Shown: positions 1 to 8,309 of the stretch, in pieces
Layout of the letters: each line of letters begins with the position of its first letter
Numbering within the stretch: position 1 is the first letter of the stretch
DNA from: an uncultured Acidimicrobiaceae bacterium
GTDB lineage: Bacteria > Actinomycetota > Acidimicrobiia > Spongiisociales > SHLN01
Assembly: GCA_947259275.1 (NCBI GenBank)
Contig: CAMYMH010000011.1
Span: 1 to 64,000 of the forward strand
Direction of reading: 5' to 3'
Length of the DNA stretch: 64,000 bases
Notes under the pieces: model-generated
Told to the model about the DNA's origin: nothing
Seen by the model: the letters and a program-made list of their open reading frames with translations, nothing else
Databases searched by the model: none
Program-made: the position numbers and the translations under genes

Positions 1-591
1 GACCTGCCCGATGTCATCCTCTACCCGACCGGGGGAGGGACCGGCATCATCGGGATGTGGAAGGCATTTGTCGAGCTCGAGGCCATGGGCTGGATTTCGA
101 AGCTGCCGCGCATGATCGCGGTTCAGGCCGAGGGGTGTGCTCCCATCGTCCGGGCCTACGAGGAGGGAGCCGACCACGCCGAACCCTGGAAGGACGCCAC
201 CACCCTTGCCGCCGGAATCCGGGTGCCCGCCGCCATCGGGGATTTCCTCATTCTCGAAGCCATTCGAGAGAGCGGCGGCTTTGCCATCGCAGTCTCCGAC
301 GAGTCCATTGAGAAAGCTCAGAAGTCCGCCGCCTCGGGGGACGGGCTGATGATGAGTCCGGAAGGAGCTGCCACGCTGGCGGGCCTGGAGCAGGCACTGG
401 CGGACGGCCGCGTCCAGCAGAGCGAGCGAGTCGTGCTCTTCAACTGCGGTCATGGCCTCAAATACCCGATGCCGCCGGCAAACCGGGTCCTCGACCACAC
501 CCGGCCGGTCGATTATTCCGCTTTGGTAGGGGAGCAGCGGGGCGATAGGCCGGGAGAAGGTACGACCGTCGACACCGACTTCTCCCGGTAA
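1..591 (+). CDS. thrC: Threonine synthase, 3' part (5' end outside window)
   Basis: This is the C-terminal part of a PLP-dependent threonine synthase, which converts O-phosphohomoserine to threonine. The frame is open from base 1. It begins with the glycine-rich phosphate-binding loop (YPTGGGTGIIG) followed by MWKAFVELEAMGW, both typical of the ThrC/fold-type II family. Further on it has the late-domain motif LFNCGHGLKYP, which is characteristic of threonine synthase rather than cysteine synthase or threonine dehydratase. The catalytic lysine lies upstream, outside the window. The last ~20 residues (after SALVGEQ) are a low-complexity tail. The preceding pathway enzyme, homoserine kinase, is encoded about 10 kb away on the same strand, so thrC and thrB are not in one operon here. 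Confidence 0.9.
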   Translation, partial: DLPDVILYPTGGGTGIIGMWKAFVELEAMGWISKLPRMIAVQAEGCAPIVRAYEEGADHAEPWKDATTLAAGIRVPAAIGDFLILEAIRESGGFAIAVSDESIEKAQKSAASGDGLMMSPEGAATLAGLEQALADGRVQQSERVVLFNCGHGLKYPMPPANRVLDHTRPVDYSALVGEQRGDRPGEGTTVDTDFSR

Positions 592-628
592 ACGGTCTTC
601 GAGTGAACGGGTTGACGTTGCCCGGCCT

Positions 629-1198
629 CTAGGCCTCGCTGCCGACTTCGTCGCTCTCCTCCGACTCCCGGCCTGCCTGCGCTGACTTGGAGTCTACGTA
701 GAGATCTGCTGCGCCGATGCTCGGAAATGTGATGATCGGAGCCGCGATGACTCCCAATACCGGTACCAGTCTCAGCGCCACGAGGGTGAAGGTTGCCACC
801 CCAACTATCGCCAAGGAACGGGCCTGCCAGCTGTGATGCACCTCTCGGCGGAGGGCGACAACTCCGCCGGCACCGAAGCCTGCCACCAAGCCGGTGACGG
901 CGTCCCGGGCCAGGGCTGATACCGGTAAGGCGACGGCCACCGCCAACAGCAGGGCGGCCACGGTGGCGCCCCCCAACTCCGGCTGGCGAGAAATGGCTCC
1001 CAGCGCCACGAATACAAACGGCATCAGCGCAAGCCCGAAGGCAAGGGCCGGGCCCGGCGGGGGACCGTCTTCGAACTCTGAAGCCACGAAGGCAAAGACA
1101 ATTGCCCAGTAGCTGGCCAGCATCAGGGTGGTTCCTACCGCGATCGCCCACCATTTTTGGCGCGCCAGCCGTTTGGATTTGGTTTGGTCGGTTGTCAC
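629..1198 (-). CDS. Hypothetical membrane protein, about 5 TM helices
   Basis: I do not recognise a family. The 189-residue product starts at a GTG (MTTDQTKSKRLARQKWW). It has a basic N-terminus, about five hydrophobic segments (around residues 17-38, 48-64, 75-95, 100-115 and 125-155), and an acidic tail (ESEESDEVGSEA). It lies 45 nt downstream of the sugar ABC permease gene on the same strand, so it could be co-transcribed as the last gene of that operon. Nothing in the sequence ties it to sugar uptake. It converges with thrC, which ends 38 nt away. Confidence 0.6.
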   Translation of the reverse strand: MTTDQTKSKRLARQKWWAIAVGTTLMLASYWAIVFAFVASEFEDGPPPGPALAFGLALMPFVFVALGAISRQPELGGATVAALLLAVAVALPVSALARDAVTGLVAGFGAGGVVALRREVHHSWQARSLAIVGVATFTLVALRLVPVLGVIAAPIITFPSIGAADLYVDSKSAQAGRESEESDEVGSEA

Positions 1199-1243
1199 GG
1201 CAGAGCCAGCGTAGTGCTGAGGAATGCGATTCGGCCGGCCGGA

Positions 1244-2191
1244 TTACCCCTTGACGCCGCCGGCGGTGAGGCCGCGCACGAAGAAGCGCTGCAACGAGAA
1301 GAACACCACCAAGGGCAAGACCATCGAGATGAACGCCCCGGCAGTGAGCAGGTGAAATGCCTCGCCCCGGCCCCCGATCAGATTGGTGAGCGCCTTGGTT
1401 ATCACTTCTACGTCGGAGTCGCCGCCGAGGAAGATCAGGGCTACCAGCAGGTCGTTCCATGTCCATAGGAACTGGAAGATCGCAAAGGAGGCGAGGACCG
1501 GGACCGAGAGCGGCACGATCAGTCGGGTGAAGATCTGGAAATGGGTGGCGCCGTCAATCTCAGCCGACTCTATGAGTGAGCCGGGCAACGACCCCATGTA
1601 GTTCCTCAGTAGGTACACCGCCAGGGGTAAACCGAAGCCGGTGTGAGCGAGCCACACCGCCAGAAACGTGCCATTGAGGTTGAGATCGGGAAAGATCGTG
1701 ACACCGAGGAAGTGGCCTCCACCCGTGTACAGGCGCAGAATGGGGATGAGTGCCATCTGCAGAGGAACGACCAGCAAGCCGACGACGATCACGAAGATGA
1801 GGTTGCGGGCCGGGAAGTTCATCCAGGAAAAGGCATAGGCGGCAAAAGCGGCCACCGTAATCGGGATCACGGTGGCCGGCACCGTCACCGACAGGGTGTT
1901 TAGGAAGGCGTTGCCAAATCCGCGCTTATTGAGCACCTCGTCGTAGTTCTCGAGGGTCCAGGAGCCGGAATCGAACAGATTTCCGAACACCGTCCACCAG
2001 CCGGAGCTGTCGATGTCCGCCCGGGGCCGGAACGAAGTGATCAGCATTCCCAGGGTCGGTACCAGCCAGATCACGATGATGGCGAGCACCACCAATTTGA
2101 CCGGCCACTTGTTCGTCAGTCGCTGCCAGAAACTTGGCTCCGGCGCGGCCTGGACGTCGTGCTCGACGGGAGCGTCCGCGATGGCTGTCAT
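1244..2191 (-). CDS. Carbohydrate ABC transporter permease (MalG/AglG type)
   Basis: One of the two inner-membrane permeases of a carbohydrate ABC importer of the CUT1 class. The 315-residue protein has a cytoplasmic N-terminus and a first TM at about 30-50. It carries the MalG-type EAA loop (LPGSLIESAEIDGATHFQIFTRLIVPLSVP) and ends FFVRGLTAGGVKG, the usual C-terminus of MalG-like permeases. Its ATG overlaps the stop of the upstream MalF-type permease by 4 nt (ATGA), so the two are translationally coupled. The long extracytoplasmic segment after TM1 (RADIDSSGWWTVFGNLFDSGSWTLENY) resembles AglG of alpha-glucoside importers. The substrate cannot be fixed from sequence alone. No ATPase gene lies next to it. 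Confidence 0.9.
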   Translation of the reverse strand: MTAIADAPVEHDVQAAPEPSFWQRLTNKWPVKLVVLAIIVIWLVPTLGMLITSFRPRADIDSSGWWTVFGNLFDSGSWTLENYDEVLNKRGFGNAFLNTLSVTVPATVIPITVAAFAAYAFSWMNFPARNLIFVIVVGLLVVPLQMALIPILRLYTGGGHFLGVTIFPDLNLNGTFLAVWLAHTGFGLPLAVYLLRNYMGSLPGSLIESAEIDGATHFQIFTRLIVPLSVPVLASFAIFQFLWTWNDLLVALIFLGGDSDVEVITKALTNLIGGRGEAFHLLTAGAFISMVLPLVVFFSLQRFFVRGLTAGGVKG

Positions 2192-3357
2192 CTCAGCTCC
2201 TCCTGTGCCCGGAATTGACGCACGTTTATGTACATGATGGGAATCACCGCCAGGAAGAGAACCACCGCCAGGGCGGCCCCCACCCCGTCATTGCGGAAGG
2301 TGAAGAACTCGGTGACCATGCGCTCGGCCACTACCGACGTGTCGTCCTGGCCTCCGGTCATGACGAAGACGATGTCAAAGACTTTCCAGACGGTGATGAC
2401 GATGGTGGTGGTCACCACCACCATCGTCGAGGCGATGGTGGGAAAGATCACCCGCCAGAACACCTGAAACTCGTTGGCACCGTCGATGCGCGCGGCCTCG
2501 AGGATGTCTTCCGGCACCGCCTTGATGGCCGACGAGAGGATGACCATGGCGAAGCCGGTCTGGAGCCAGATGAGGATCACCATGAGATACAGGTTGTTGA
2601 ACGGCTCCTGTCTGAGCCAGTCGATGGCTTCGAAGCCAATCCCCTCCCAGATGCTGTTGAGCAGGCCGATCTGCTCACCAAAGCCGGGGGGGCGGAAGCT
2701 GTAGACGAACCGCCACACGATGCTGGCGCCTACGAAGGAGATGGCCATCGGCATGAAGATCATCGATTTCGAGAGGCTCTCCGCTCGGCTGCTCAGTTTG
2801 TCGACCAGGACGGCGAAGCCCAGTCCGATGGCAACGGCGAAGAATGGCACCAGGATCACCCACAACACGCTGTTGCGAATGGATATCAGGGTGTCGGCGT
2901 TGGTGAATATCTCTTGGAAGTTGTCGAATCCGACGAAGCTCTCACCGTCGCGGTCCTTGAAGCTGAGGATGGTGGTGTTGATGGCCGGGTACACGAGGTA
3001 GACGGACAAGATGACCAGGGCCGGTCCGACGAACACGAAAGGCCGCACCGATTCCCGGACGTGCTCGGGGAGCAGGTTGACCACCGTGTCCATGCCGAAG
3101 TAGAGAGCAAAGACGCCAAAGACGCCGACGAGAATGGCGACTGCCATCACCAGGAAGCGGTTGGCTTCGGCGTCGCGCAAGAAGTCGAATGTCACCCACA
3201 GGAGGAAGAAAGCCGCGATGGGGATGGCCAGCGCGAAGGCGACCCGGAGGGCATAGACGAGCGGTCCCCGCTGTTGCGCTTCCTCGGAGAAGGCGCGAGG
3301 TCCGCTCGAGCGCGGTTCTTTCGTTGTGACCGGTGGTTCGTGACCCTTGTCGGTCAA
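2188..3357 (-). CDS. Carbohydrate ABC transporter permease (MalF/AglF type)
   Basis: The partner permease of the CUT1 importer, 389 residues. It has an extended N-terminus with four hydrophobic segments before the permease domain, a feature shared with AglF-like proteins. The EAA loop is visible (AVPEDILEAARIDGANEFQVFWRVIFPTI). It sits between the binding-protein gene upstream and the second permease downstream, which it overlaps by 4 nt. A strong GC-rich hairpin lies between its start and the binding-protein stop and may lower expression of the permeases relative to the binding protein. ATP hydrolysis must come from a shared ATPase (MsiK-like) encoded elsewhere. Confidence 0.9.
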   Translation of the reverse strand: MTDKGHEPPVTTKEPRSSGPRAFSEEAQQRGPLVYALRVAFALAIPIAAFFLLWVTFDFLRDAEANRFLVMAVAILVGVFGVFALYFGMDTVVNLLPEHVRESVRPFVFVGPALVILSVYLVYPAINTTILSFKDRDGESFVGFDNFQEIFTNADTLISIRNSVLWVILVPFFAVAIGLGFAVLVDKLSSRAESLSKSMIFMPMAISFVGASIVWRFVYSFRPPGFGEQIGLLNSIWEGIGFEAIDWLRQEPFNNLYLMVILIWLQTGFAMVILSSAIKAVPEDILEAARIDGANEFQVFWRVIFPTIASTMVVVTTTIVITVWKVFDIVFVMTGGQDDTSVVAERMVTEFFTFRNDGVGAALAVVLFLAVIPIMYINVRQFRAQEELR

Positions 3358-3408
3358 AACCCGCCTCCCGACGATCCGCCGTGCGTGCTACTCGGCGACC
3401 CTAGCACG

Positions 3409-3439
3409 CGGAGAGGCGGCCCGTCGGGCCGCCTCTCCG
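3409..3439 (-). terminator. GC-rich hairpin between binding-protein and permease genes
   Basis: Perfect 14-bp stem with a 3-nt loop (core GAGAGGCGGCCC-GTC-GGGCCGCCTCTC). It lies in the 106-nt gap between the sugar-binding-protein gene and the first permease gene. No T-run follows on the minus strand, so it is more likely an attenuator or mRNA 3'-end stabiliser than a full terminator. Such hairpins are common after the binding-protein gene of ABC importer operons. Confidence 0.6.
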
Positions 3440-3463
3440 GTAGTTGTTTGTGGTCGCGGAGGC

Positions 3464-4825
3464 TCAGCCGGTTGGCCAGCCTGCTTCGATTTCGTCGGCT
3501 ACCTCTTGGGCTGACTTGCCCTCGACCCAGTCGACCATACCCTCCCAGAAGGTGCCTGCACCGACCTCTGAGGGCATCAAGTCGGAGGCGTCGAACACGA
3601 ATGTGTTCGAGGCGAGCGCCCCGGTGATCGACGTCGCGATCGCCTTGGCCCCCTCCGTCTCGTAGCAGTCGGGCGAGATGTCCTTGTGGCCCGGCAGTCG
3701 CTCGACGCCCGCCACACCGTGTCCGCCCAGAGCACTGGCGGTCCCGCCACTGGCCGAGGCGAGCACGCATCCCCACTCAGGAGTGATCCAGTCCTTGATG
3801 GCTTGCACGACCTGCGGACTGTCATTGAAGACCATCAGGTTGTCGCCGCCTCCCAGGGCACCGGTGTTGCCACCGATGGTCGGGAAGGGGAAGAACTTCA
3901 CGATGTCGGTTCCACCCTCGGGGAAGAAGTTCTGGATGAACGAACCCTGTTTGAGCATGAGGCAGCTGGGCGGGTCGTTGAACAACGGCAGCGGGCTCTG
4001 CTGGAAGCTCACCCCTGCCACGTTATCTGCTCCGCCGAGCACGAAGCCTTCGCCGAACATGATCTCGCCGAAGAGGTCGAAAGCCTCGATGATCTCGGGG
4101 TCGTTGAACGGGATGTCATGCTTGAACCACTGAGCGAAGACCTCACCGCCGGAATTGCGGACGACGATGTCCTCGAGCCAGTCGGTGCCGGGCCAGCCCG
4201 GAGGGCCGGCGTCCTGCCCGAACCCGAAGCACCAGGGTGTCATCCCATCGGCCACGATCTTCTCGCTCAGCGAGACCAGGTCCTCATAGGTTGCCGGGAT
4301 CTCATATCCGTTGGCCGTGAAGGTGGGCTCGTGATAGAAGATGATGCTCTTGAAGTTGGGGAACCACGGGATGGCGTAGTGCTCGCCGTCGGCGGCGATG
4401 CCCAGGTCCATCCAGAACTTGCCGTGGTTGGCTTCCATCTCGGCGATGTCGAAGCCCATGTCTTCCAACGATGCCAACTCGCCCTGGTCGGCGAACTCAA
4501 CGATCTTGGCCGGCTGTGGCGCGAATGCGACATCAGGCGGATTTCCACCGTCGACCCGGATCACAATCTCCTGCTCAAACGCGTCCGAGCCCTCGTACTG
4601 GAGCTCCGAACCCATCTCGGTGTTGTAGACATCGAGGAACCCCTGCAAGGCGTCGCCCTCGTCTCCTGTCGGCGCCCCGAAAAGGGAGAAATCGGCCCCG
4701 GCCATTATGCCGTCTCCGTTGCCTCCGCCTCCGCCGCTTGTGGTGTCAGTCGTGTCGTCGTCGCCGCAGGCTGCGGCGACCATCGCCAGCGCTAGAAGCA
4801 GCGCCAGCCATTTGAAGCGTCTCAC
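3464..4825 (-). CDS. Sugar ABC transporter substrate-binding lipoprotein (AglE-like)
   Basis: Extracytoplasmic solute receptor of the CUT1 importer, 453 residues. It has a lipoprotein signal peptide (MRRFKWLALLLALAMVAAAC; predicted lipidated Cys at 20) followed by a Thr/Gly-rich linker. The mature domain starts SLFGAPTGDEGDALQGFLDVY, an opening seen in AglE-like alpha-glucoside binding proteins, and includes PWFPNFKSIIFYHEPTF, common in this cluster. The start is a GTG at 4825 preceded by GAGGAGG with 8-nt spacing. It is the first gene of the operon; an inverted repeat that could be an operator lies just upstream. Lipidation would depend on Lgt and Lnt, both encoded in this window. Confidence 0.9.
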   Translation of the reverse strand: MRRFKWLALLLALAMVAAACGDDDTTDTTSGGGGGNGDGIMAGADFSLFGAPTGDEGDALQGFLDVYNTEMGSELQYEGSDAFEQEIVIRVDGGNPPDVAFAPQPAKIVEFADQGELASLEDMGFDIAEMEANHGKFWMDLGIAADGEHYAIPWFPNFKSIIFYHEPTFTANGYEIPATYEDLVSLSEKIVADGMTPWCFGFGQDAGPPGWPGTDWLEDIVVRNSGGEVFAQWFKHDIPFNDPEIIEAFDLFGEIMFGEGFVLGGADNVAGVSFQQSPLPLFNDPPSCLMLKQGSFIQNFFPEGGTDIVKFFPFPTIGGNTGALGGGDNLMVFNDSPQVVQAIKDWITPEWGCVLASASGGTASALGGHGVAGVERLPGHKDISPDCYETEGAKAIATSITGALASNTFVFDASDLMPSEVGAGTFWEGMVDWVEGKSAQEVADEIEAGWPTG

Positions 4826-4847
4826 TTCGTGTCCTCCTCATTGTTAG

Positions 4848-4878
4848 GGATCGTCACCCACCCTGCGGGGGACGATCC
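4848..4878. promoter_or_regulatory. Inverted repeat upstream of the sugar importer operon
   Basis: Perfect 8-bp arms (GGATCGTC / GACGATCC) separated by 15 nt, located 23-53 nt upstream of the GTG start of the sugar-binding-protein gene. The position fits a repressor operator or a leader hairpin. No regulator gene is adjacent, so assigning it to a protein is not possible. Confidence 0.4.
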
Positions 4879-4978
4879 ATACCCGAGGCTAGTGCCCCGT
4901 GAGTTTCCTAACCAGTGGGCTTTCGGTCCTAGGCGTCCCAATAATTGCCAGAGGACTCGCGGTCTAGGGTGATGGGCG

Positions 4979-5758
4979 ATGCGTCATTGCTACGTGGTTC
5001 GCGTATTCACCGTGGGGACCGTGGGCGGAAACGCCCTCGGGGTGATCCCCGACTCGACAGGTCTCGACTTGGGCGCCATGCAGCGGATCGCCGCCGATCT
5101 CGGGTTTTCGGAGACCGTGTTCATTGATTGGCCGTCGGGCGAAATGCCGACGCTGCGCATCTTCACGCCGGCGGCCGAGATGCCCTTCGCCGGCCACCCG
5201 CTGGTGGGAACCGCCTGGGTACTCAACCAGATGGGTCCCGGGGTCGACACGATGTCCATCCAGATCGGCGAGGTCGGCGTTCGCATGGAGGATGAACTCG
5301 TGTGGGTGAGCCCGCCTCCCATCGACCAGCCCACTCGAGAGGCGTCTGTCGATGAGGCCGCAAGCTGCGGCGTCAAAGCCACCCGGGCCTGGCGAGTGGC
5401 GGTGCCCTCCGACTATCTCGTCGCCGAAGTCGCATCCGAGGCCGACCTGGTCACGACCGAGCCGGATCTCGAGGCGGTATCCGAGGCGGCGGACGGCCTC
5501 TACGTCTTCCACGGCCATGGCCTGACCCGGTCTCGGTTCTTCGCGCCCCGCCTCGGGGTCGACGAGGACCCGGCCACCGGTTCGGCGGCGGTGGCGCTGT
5601 GCGCGGTCTCCCGCTTGCTGGGTCGGGAATCCGGCGCGGCCCAGATCGTCCAGGGCCTCCCGGGTGCTCTCTCCGAAATCCACCTGACCTGGGACGGTCT
5701 CGCCGTCGAGCTCGGGGGCCGGGTGGTGAAGGACGAGGTGCGGTCGCTCGACCACTGA
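4979..5758 (+). CDS. PhzF-family isomerase-like protein
   Basis: The PhzF family comprises diaminopimelate-epimerase-fold proteins, including the phenazine isomerase and many of unknown substrate. The 259-residue product shows the family signatures: an N-terminal VFTVGTVGGNALGVI, FSETVFI with the conserved Glu at about 48, IFTPAAEMPFAGHPLVGTAW, and the C-terminal VDEDPATGSAAVALC. The length fits a complete protein. It stands alone, divergent from the sugar importer and convergent with the squalene/phytoene synthase-like gene. There are no phenazine genes nearby, so a phenazine role is not supported. The start is the ATG at 4979. Confidence 0.88.
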   Translation: MRHCYVVRVFTVGTVGGNALGVIPDSTGLDLGAMQRIAADLGFSETVFIDWPSGEMPTLRIFTPAAEMPFAGHPLVGTAWVLNQMGPGVDTMSIQIGEVGVRMEDELVWVSPPPIDQPTREASVDEAASCGVKATRAWRVAVPSDYLVAEVASEADLVTTEPDLEAVSEAADGLYVFHGHGLTRSRFFAPRLGVDEDPATGSAAVALCAVSRLLGRESGAAQIVQGLPGALSEIHLTWDGLAVELGGRVVKDEVRSLDH

Positions 5759-5776
5759 CGGGGGCGACGCTCTGGG

Positions 5777-6835
5777 TTACAAGTCGGATGCAGACCCGAG
5801 GAGGTCCCGCTCCACCCGGAGCATCATGCGGGTGGCCCAGCGCCGGGAGAGGGCGGCCGGCAGCGAGGAAAGAACGATGGCGGTGGTCGTTCCCGGCCCT
5901 CGCCACCCGGACATACCAACCTTCTGAGCGCACCAGCTGTAATGCCGGTCGGTGCGGAGGAGCATCAGCACCGCCGAGGCACGGGCCGGGCTGAAGCGGC
6001 GAGTGGGCAATTGCCCGGCCAGCCGAATGTAGGCGGATACCTGCGGCAGCGCTTGCGCCATCAGGTGTCGGCGGGCCCGGCGGACGGGGTCCACGGCATC
6101 GAGGCGGCCCAAGTGAGGAAGCAAGACGGGGTGATATCCGGCCCCTCGTACGAGGTCCTTCTCGATATCGCGGGTGATATTGGCGATTTGGATCAGCTCG
6201 CTGGACGCCAGTGCGTCCCGATGCTGATTACCGGTGAGGTCCGTCCCTCCCAGCAGCAGCAAAGTGAAAAGGGCCGGTTCACCCATGACATAGTGGCAGT
6301 AGCGCCTGACTTGCTCGGCGTCGATCAGCACGCCGCCTTGTTCGGCAAATCGTTGGGAAGCCCAGATCATGCCGTCGGCCATCGCCTCGACCAGACCGAT
6401 GATTCTCTCCCGGTCGACATCGTCCAACGACGCCAACACCGTATCGATCAGGGCGCACCGGTCGATGAGAAGCAAGTGGGCGCGGTCCCGATCGTCCTGC
6501 GGGGTCGGCTTGACGGCGGGGGGAGGCTCCAGGGTTCGCATCCGGGCGGCAAAGGCGGAGAGAGCGGCTTCCCGGTCGGCCGGGCCGGTCACATCTTCGT
6601 AGCTGTCGAGCATCCGGCAGTAGAGATAGGCAACCGCCGCCGTGAGCGCCTGTCGAGACGGGAGCATCAGGATGCTGGTGGCGAAGCTGCGGGCGGCATG
6701 AGGGAGGATCGCCCACACGAAGCGATCCGGGTCCTCAATCGCGCCCAGCTGGGCCAGATCCGGCCGGTCGCGGTCGGTTCGTGAGCTCTGAATCAGCAGC
6801 CAGGGCCGCTGGAGCGCGAAGGGAATCCTCATCAT
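5777..6835 (-). CDS. Squalene/phytoene synthase family protein
   Basis: Head-to-head prenyl transferase fold (class I isoprenoid synthase), 352 residues. Both Asp-rich motifs are visible: RMLDSYED at about residues 70-77 and NITRDIEKDL at about 218-227. They are embedded in the family patterns ARSFATSILMLP and ELIQIANITRDIEKD. The probable reaction is condensation of two prenyl diphosphates (squalene-, dehydrosqualene- or phytoene-type). No desaturase, cyclase or hopanoid gene is next to it, so the product cannot be named. Its 5' side faces the M20 peptidase across a heptamer repeat array. The C-terminal ~60 residues are Arg-rich and less conserved in appearance. Confidence 0.85.
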   Translation of the reverse strand: MMRIPFALQRPWLLIQSSRTDRDRPDLAQLGAIEDPDRFVWAILPHAARSFATSILMLPSRQALTAAVAYLYCRMLDSYEDVTGPADREAALSAFAARMRTLEPPPAVKPTPQDDRDRAHLLLIDRCALIDTVLASLDDVDRERIIGLVEAMADGMIWASQRFAEQGGVLIDAEQVRRYCHYVMGEPALFTLLLLGGTDLTGNQHRDALASSELIQIANITRDIEKDLVRGAGYHPVLLPHLGRLDAVDPVRRARRHLMAQALPQVSAYIRLAGQLPTRRFSPARASAVLMLLRTDRHYSWCAQKVGMSGWRGPGTTTAIVLSSLPAALSRRWATRMMLRVERDLLGSASDL

Positions 6836-6873
6836 CGAAGCAAGATACCCCGGGAGTGTGGGCGAGGAACCGT

Positions 6874-6922
6874 GCCTATCGCCTACCGCCTACCGCCTAC
6901 CGCCTACCGCCCACCGCCTAGC
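6874..6922. repeat. Heptamer array (GCCTACC)7, slightly degenerate
   Basis: Seven consecutive 7-nt units: GCCTATC, four GCCTACC, GCCCACC, GCCTAGC. The array lies in the divergent intergenic region between the squalene/phytoene synthase-like gene and the M20 peptidase, 34 nt upstream of the GTG start. It explains the spurious N-terminal extension of the ORF track. Confidence 0.9.
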
Positions 6923-6956
6923 GTGGGTATGGCAATCCGGGATTGGAGGGAGCATC

Positions 6957-8174
6957 GTGAGCCGTATCGAGTCCGATCTCCGCACGCTGGTGTCGATTCC
7001 ATCGGTCACGGGCGACGAGGCCGCCTGCCAGGACCATGTTGCCGAATGGCTGTCGGATCGCGGTCTCCGGGTGGAGCGGATTGAAACCGATCCGACCTCC
7101 CTCATGTCTGATCCTGCCTTTCCCGGCTTTGAGATGCCGCGGACGCGGCTCCCGGTGGTAGCGGGGCATCTCGATACCGGTCATCCGGGCCCGCGGGTGA
7201 TCCTGGTCGGTCACGTCGATGTGGTCCCACCGGGTAACGCGGCCGCGTGGTCGCGGCCGGCATTCGAGCCGTGGGTGGAGGATGGCCGTCTCTACGGCCG
7301 GGGTGCCTGCGACATGAAGGGGGGATTGGTCGCCGCCGTCGAGGCCGTGCGGAGGGTGATTGAGGAGGGCGGCCACCTCGTCGGTGAAGTCATCATCCTG
7401 GCGGTTCCGTCAGAGGAGGACGGTGGGGCCGGTTCGCTCTCGGCGATCCGCGCCGGGTACACCGGTGACGCCTGTGTGATTACCGAGCCGACCGGGCTGG
7501 AGATCGTGGTCGCGCATGCGGGTGCCATCACCTTCACGCTGGAGGTGCCGGGAAAGGCGGCCCATGCCTCGATGCGCCGCGAAGGGGTTTCGGCCCTCGA
7601 GCATCTCCAATACCTGAATGCGGCGCTGTCCGATGACGAGCGAGCCCGCAACCAAGCGGAGACACATCCGCTCATGCGGGCGATCGGGCTGCCATATCCC
7701 ACGATCATCGGGCAGGTCGAGGGCGGATCTTGGGCGTCCACTGTCATGGATCGGGTGGTCGCCCACGGGCGCTACGGAGTCCGTCTCGGTCAGGAATGCG
7801 ACGGGGCCGCCGAGGAGCTGCGGTCGGTGGTGACGGAGGCCTGGAAGGCCCATCCCTTTCTCGCCGATCGACCGGTCGGGTTCCGGGTGTGGGGAGCCAG
7901 GTTCGACTCGGCTTCGATCGATCCCGACCATGAGTTGCCGATCGGCCTGGCGGCGGCCTTCGAAGCCGTCACGGGACGGGACACCGGGAGAGTCGGAGTC
8001 CCGTACGGTGCCGACATGCGCCTGTTCATCAACGAGGGGAACACGCCGACCGTCATGTTCGGGCCCGGTGATGTTCGGGTCGCCCATGCCGCCGACGAGT
8101 ACGTTCGGCTCGATGAGGTCGAAGCCTGTGCCGCCACGCTCGCTCGGTGGCTGAACGAGGTGTGTGCGGGTTGA
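6957..8174 (+). CDS. M20 family metallopeptidase (ArgE/DapE-like)
   Basis: Zinc-dependent amidohydrolase/peptidase. The start chosen is GTG at 6957, preceded by GGAGGG with 6-nt spacing; the longer ORF start at 6858 only translates the heptamer repeat. The product is 405 residues. Metal-site motifs are visible: GHVDVVPPG (His/Asp), GRGACDMKGG (bridging Asp), PSEEDGGAGS (catalytic and ligand Glu pair), and GADMRLFINEG near the C-terminus. A dimerisation domain lies in between (HAGAITFTLEVPGKAAHAS). The substrate could be N-acetylornithine, N-succinyl-diaminopimelate or a dipeptide; neighbours give no hint. A 13-copy heptamer array follows 22 nt after the stop. Confidence 0.88.
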   Translation: MSRIESDLRTLVSIPSVTGDEAACQDHVAEWLSDRGLRVERIETDPTSLMSDPAFPGFEMPRTRLPVVAGHLDTGHPGPRVILVGHVDVVPPGNAAAWSRPAFEPWVEDGRLYGRGACDMKGGLVAAVEAVRRVIEEGGHLVGEVIILAVPSEEDGGAGSLSAIRAGYTGDACVITEPTGLEIVVAHAGAITFTLEVPGKAAHASMRREGVSALEHLQYLNAALSDDERARNQAETHPLMRAIGLPYPTIIGQVEGGSWASTVMDRVVAHGRYGVRLGQECDGAAEELRSVVTEAWKAHPFLADRPVGFRVWGARFDSASIDPDHELPIGLAAAFEAVTGRDTGRVGVPYGADMRLFINEGNTPTVMFGPGDVRVAHAADEYVRLDEVEACAATLARWLNEVCAG

Positions 8175-8196
8175 CCGCCCGAGTAGTCGCCAGTCG

Positions 8197-8289
8197 CAAG
8201 ACCCAAGACCCAAGACCCAAGACCCAAGACCCAAGACCCAAGACCCAAGACCCAAGACCCAAGACCCAAGACCCAAGACCCAAGACCCA
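8197..8289. repeat. Perfect heptamer array (CAAGACC)13.3
   Basis: Thirteen identical copies of CAAGACC (equivalent rotation ACCCAAG) plus two bases, with no mismatches. It lies between the convergent M20 peptidase (22 nt away) and Fpg/Nei gene (20 nt away). The same unit occurs inverted at 33168-33256. ORFs through it, reading repeated LGLGSWV or QDPRPKT, are artefacts: the unit is 7 nt, so all three frames stay open. Confidence 0.98.
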
Positions 8290-8309
8290 TCAACGGAGGA
8301 TCTTCCGGT

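Noticed and set aside
2134-3627. 497-aa plus-strand ORF
   Set aside because: Antisense shadow of the sugar permease gene; His/Asp-rich, low-complexity translation typical of the reverse strand of membrane-protein genes.
8197-8289. CRISPR-like array
   Set aside because: Units are 7 nt with no spacers; no cas genes in the window.
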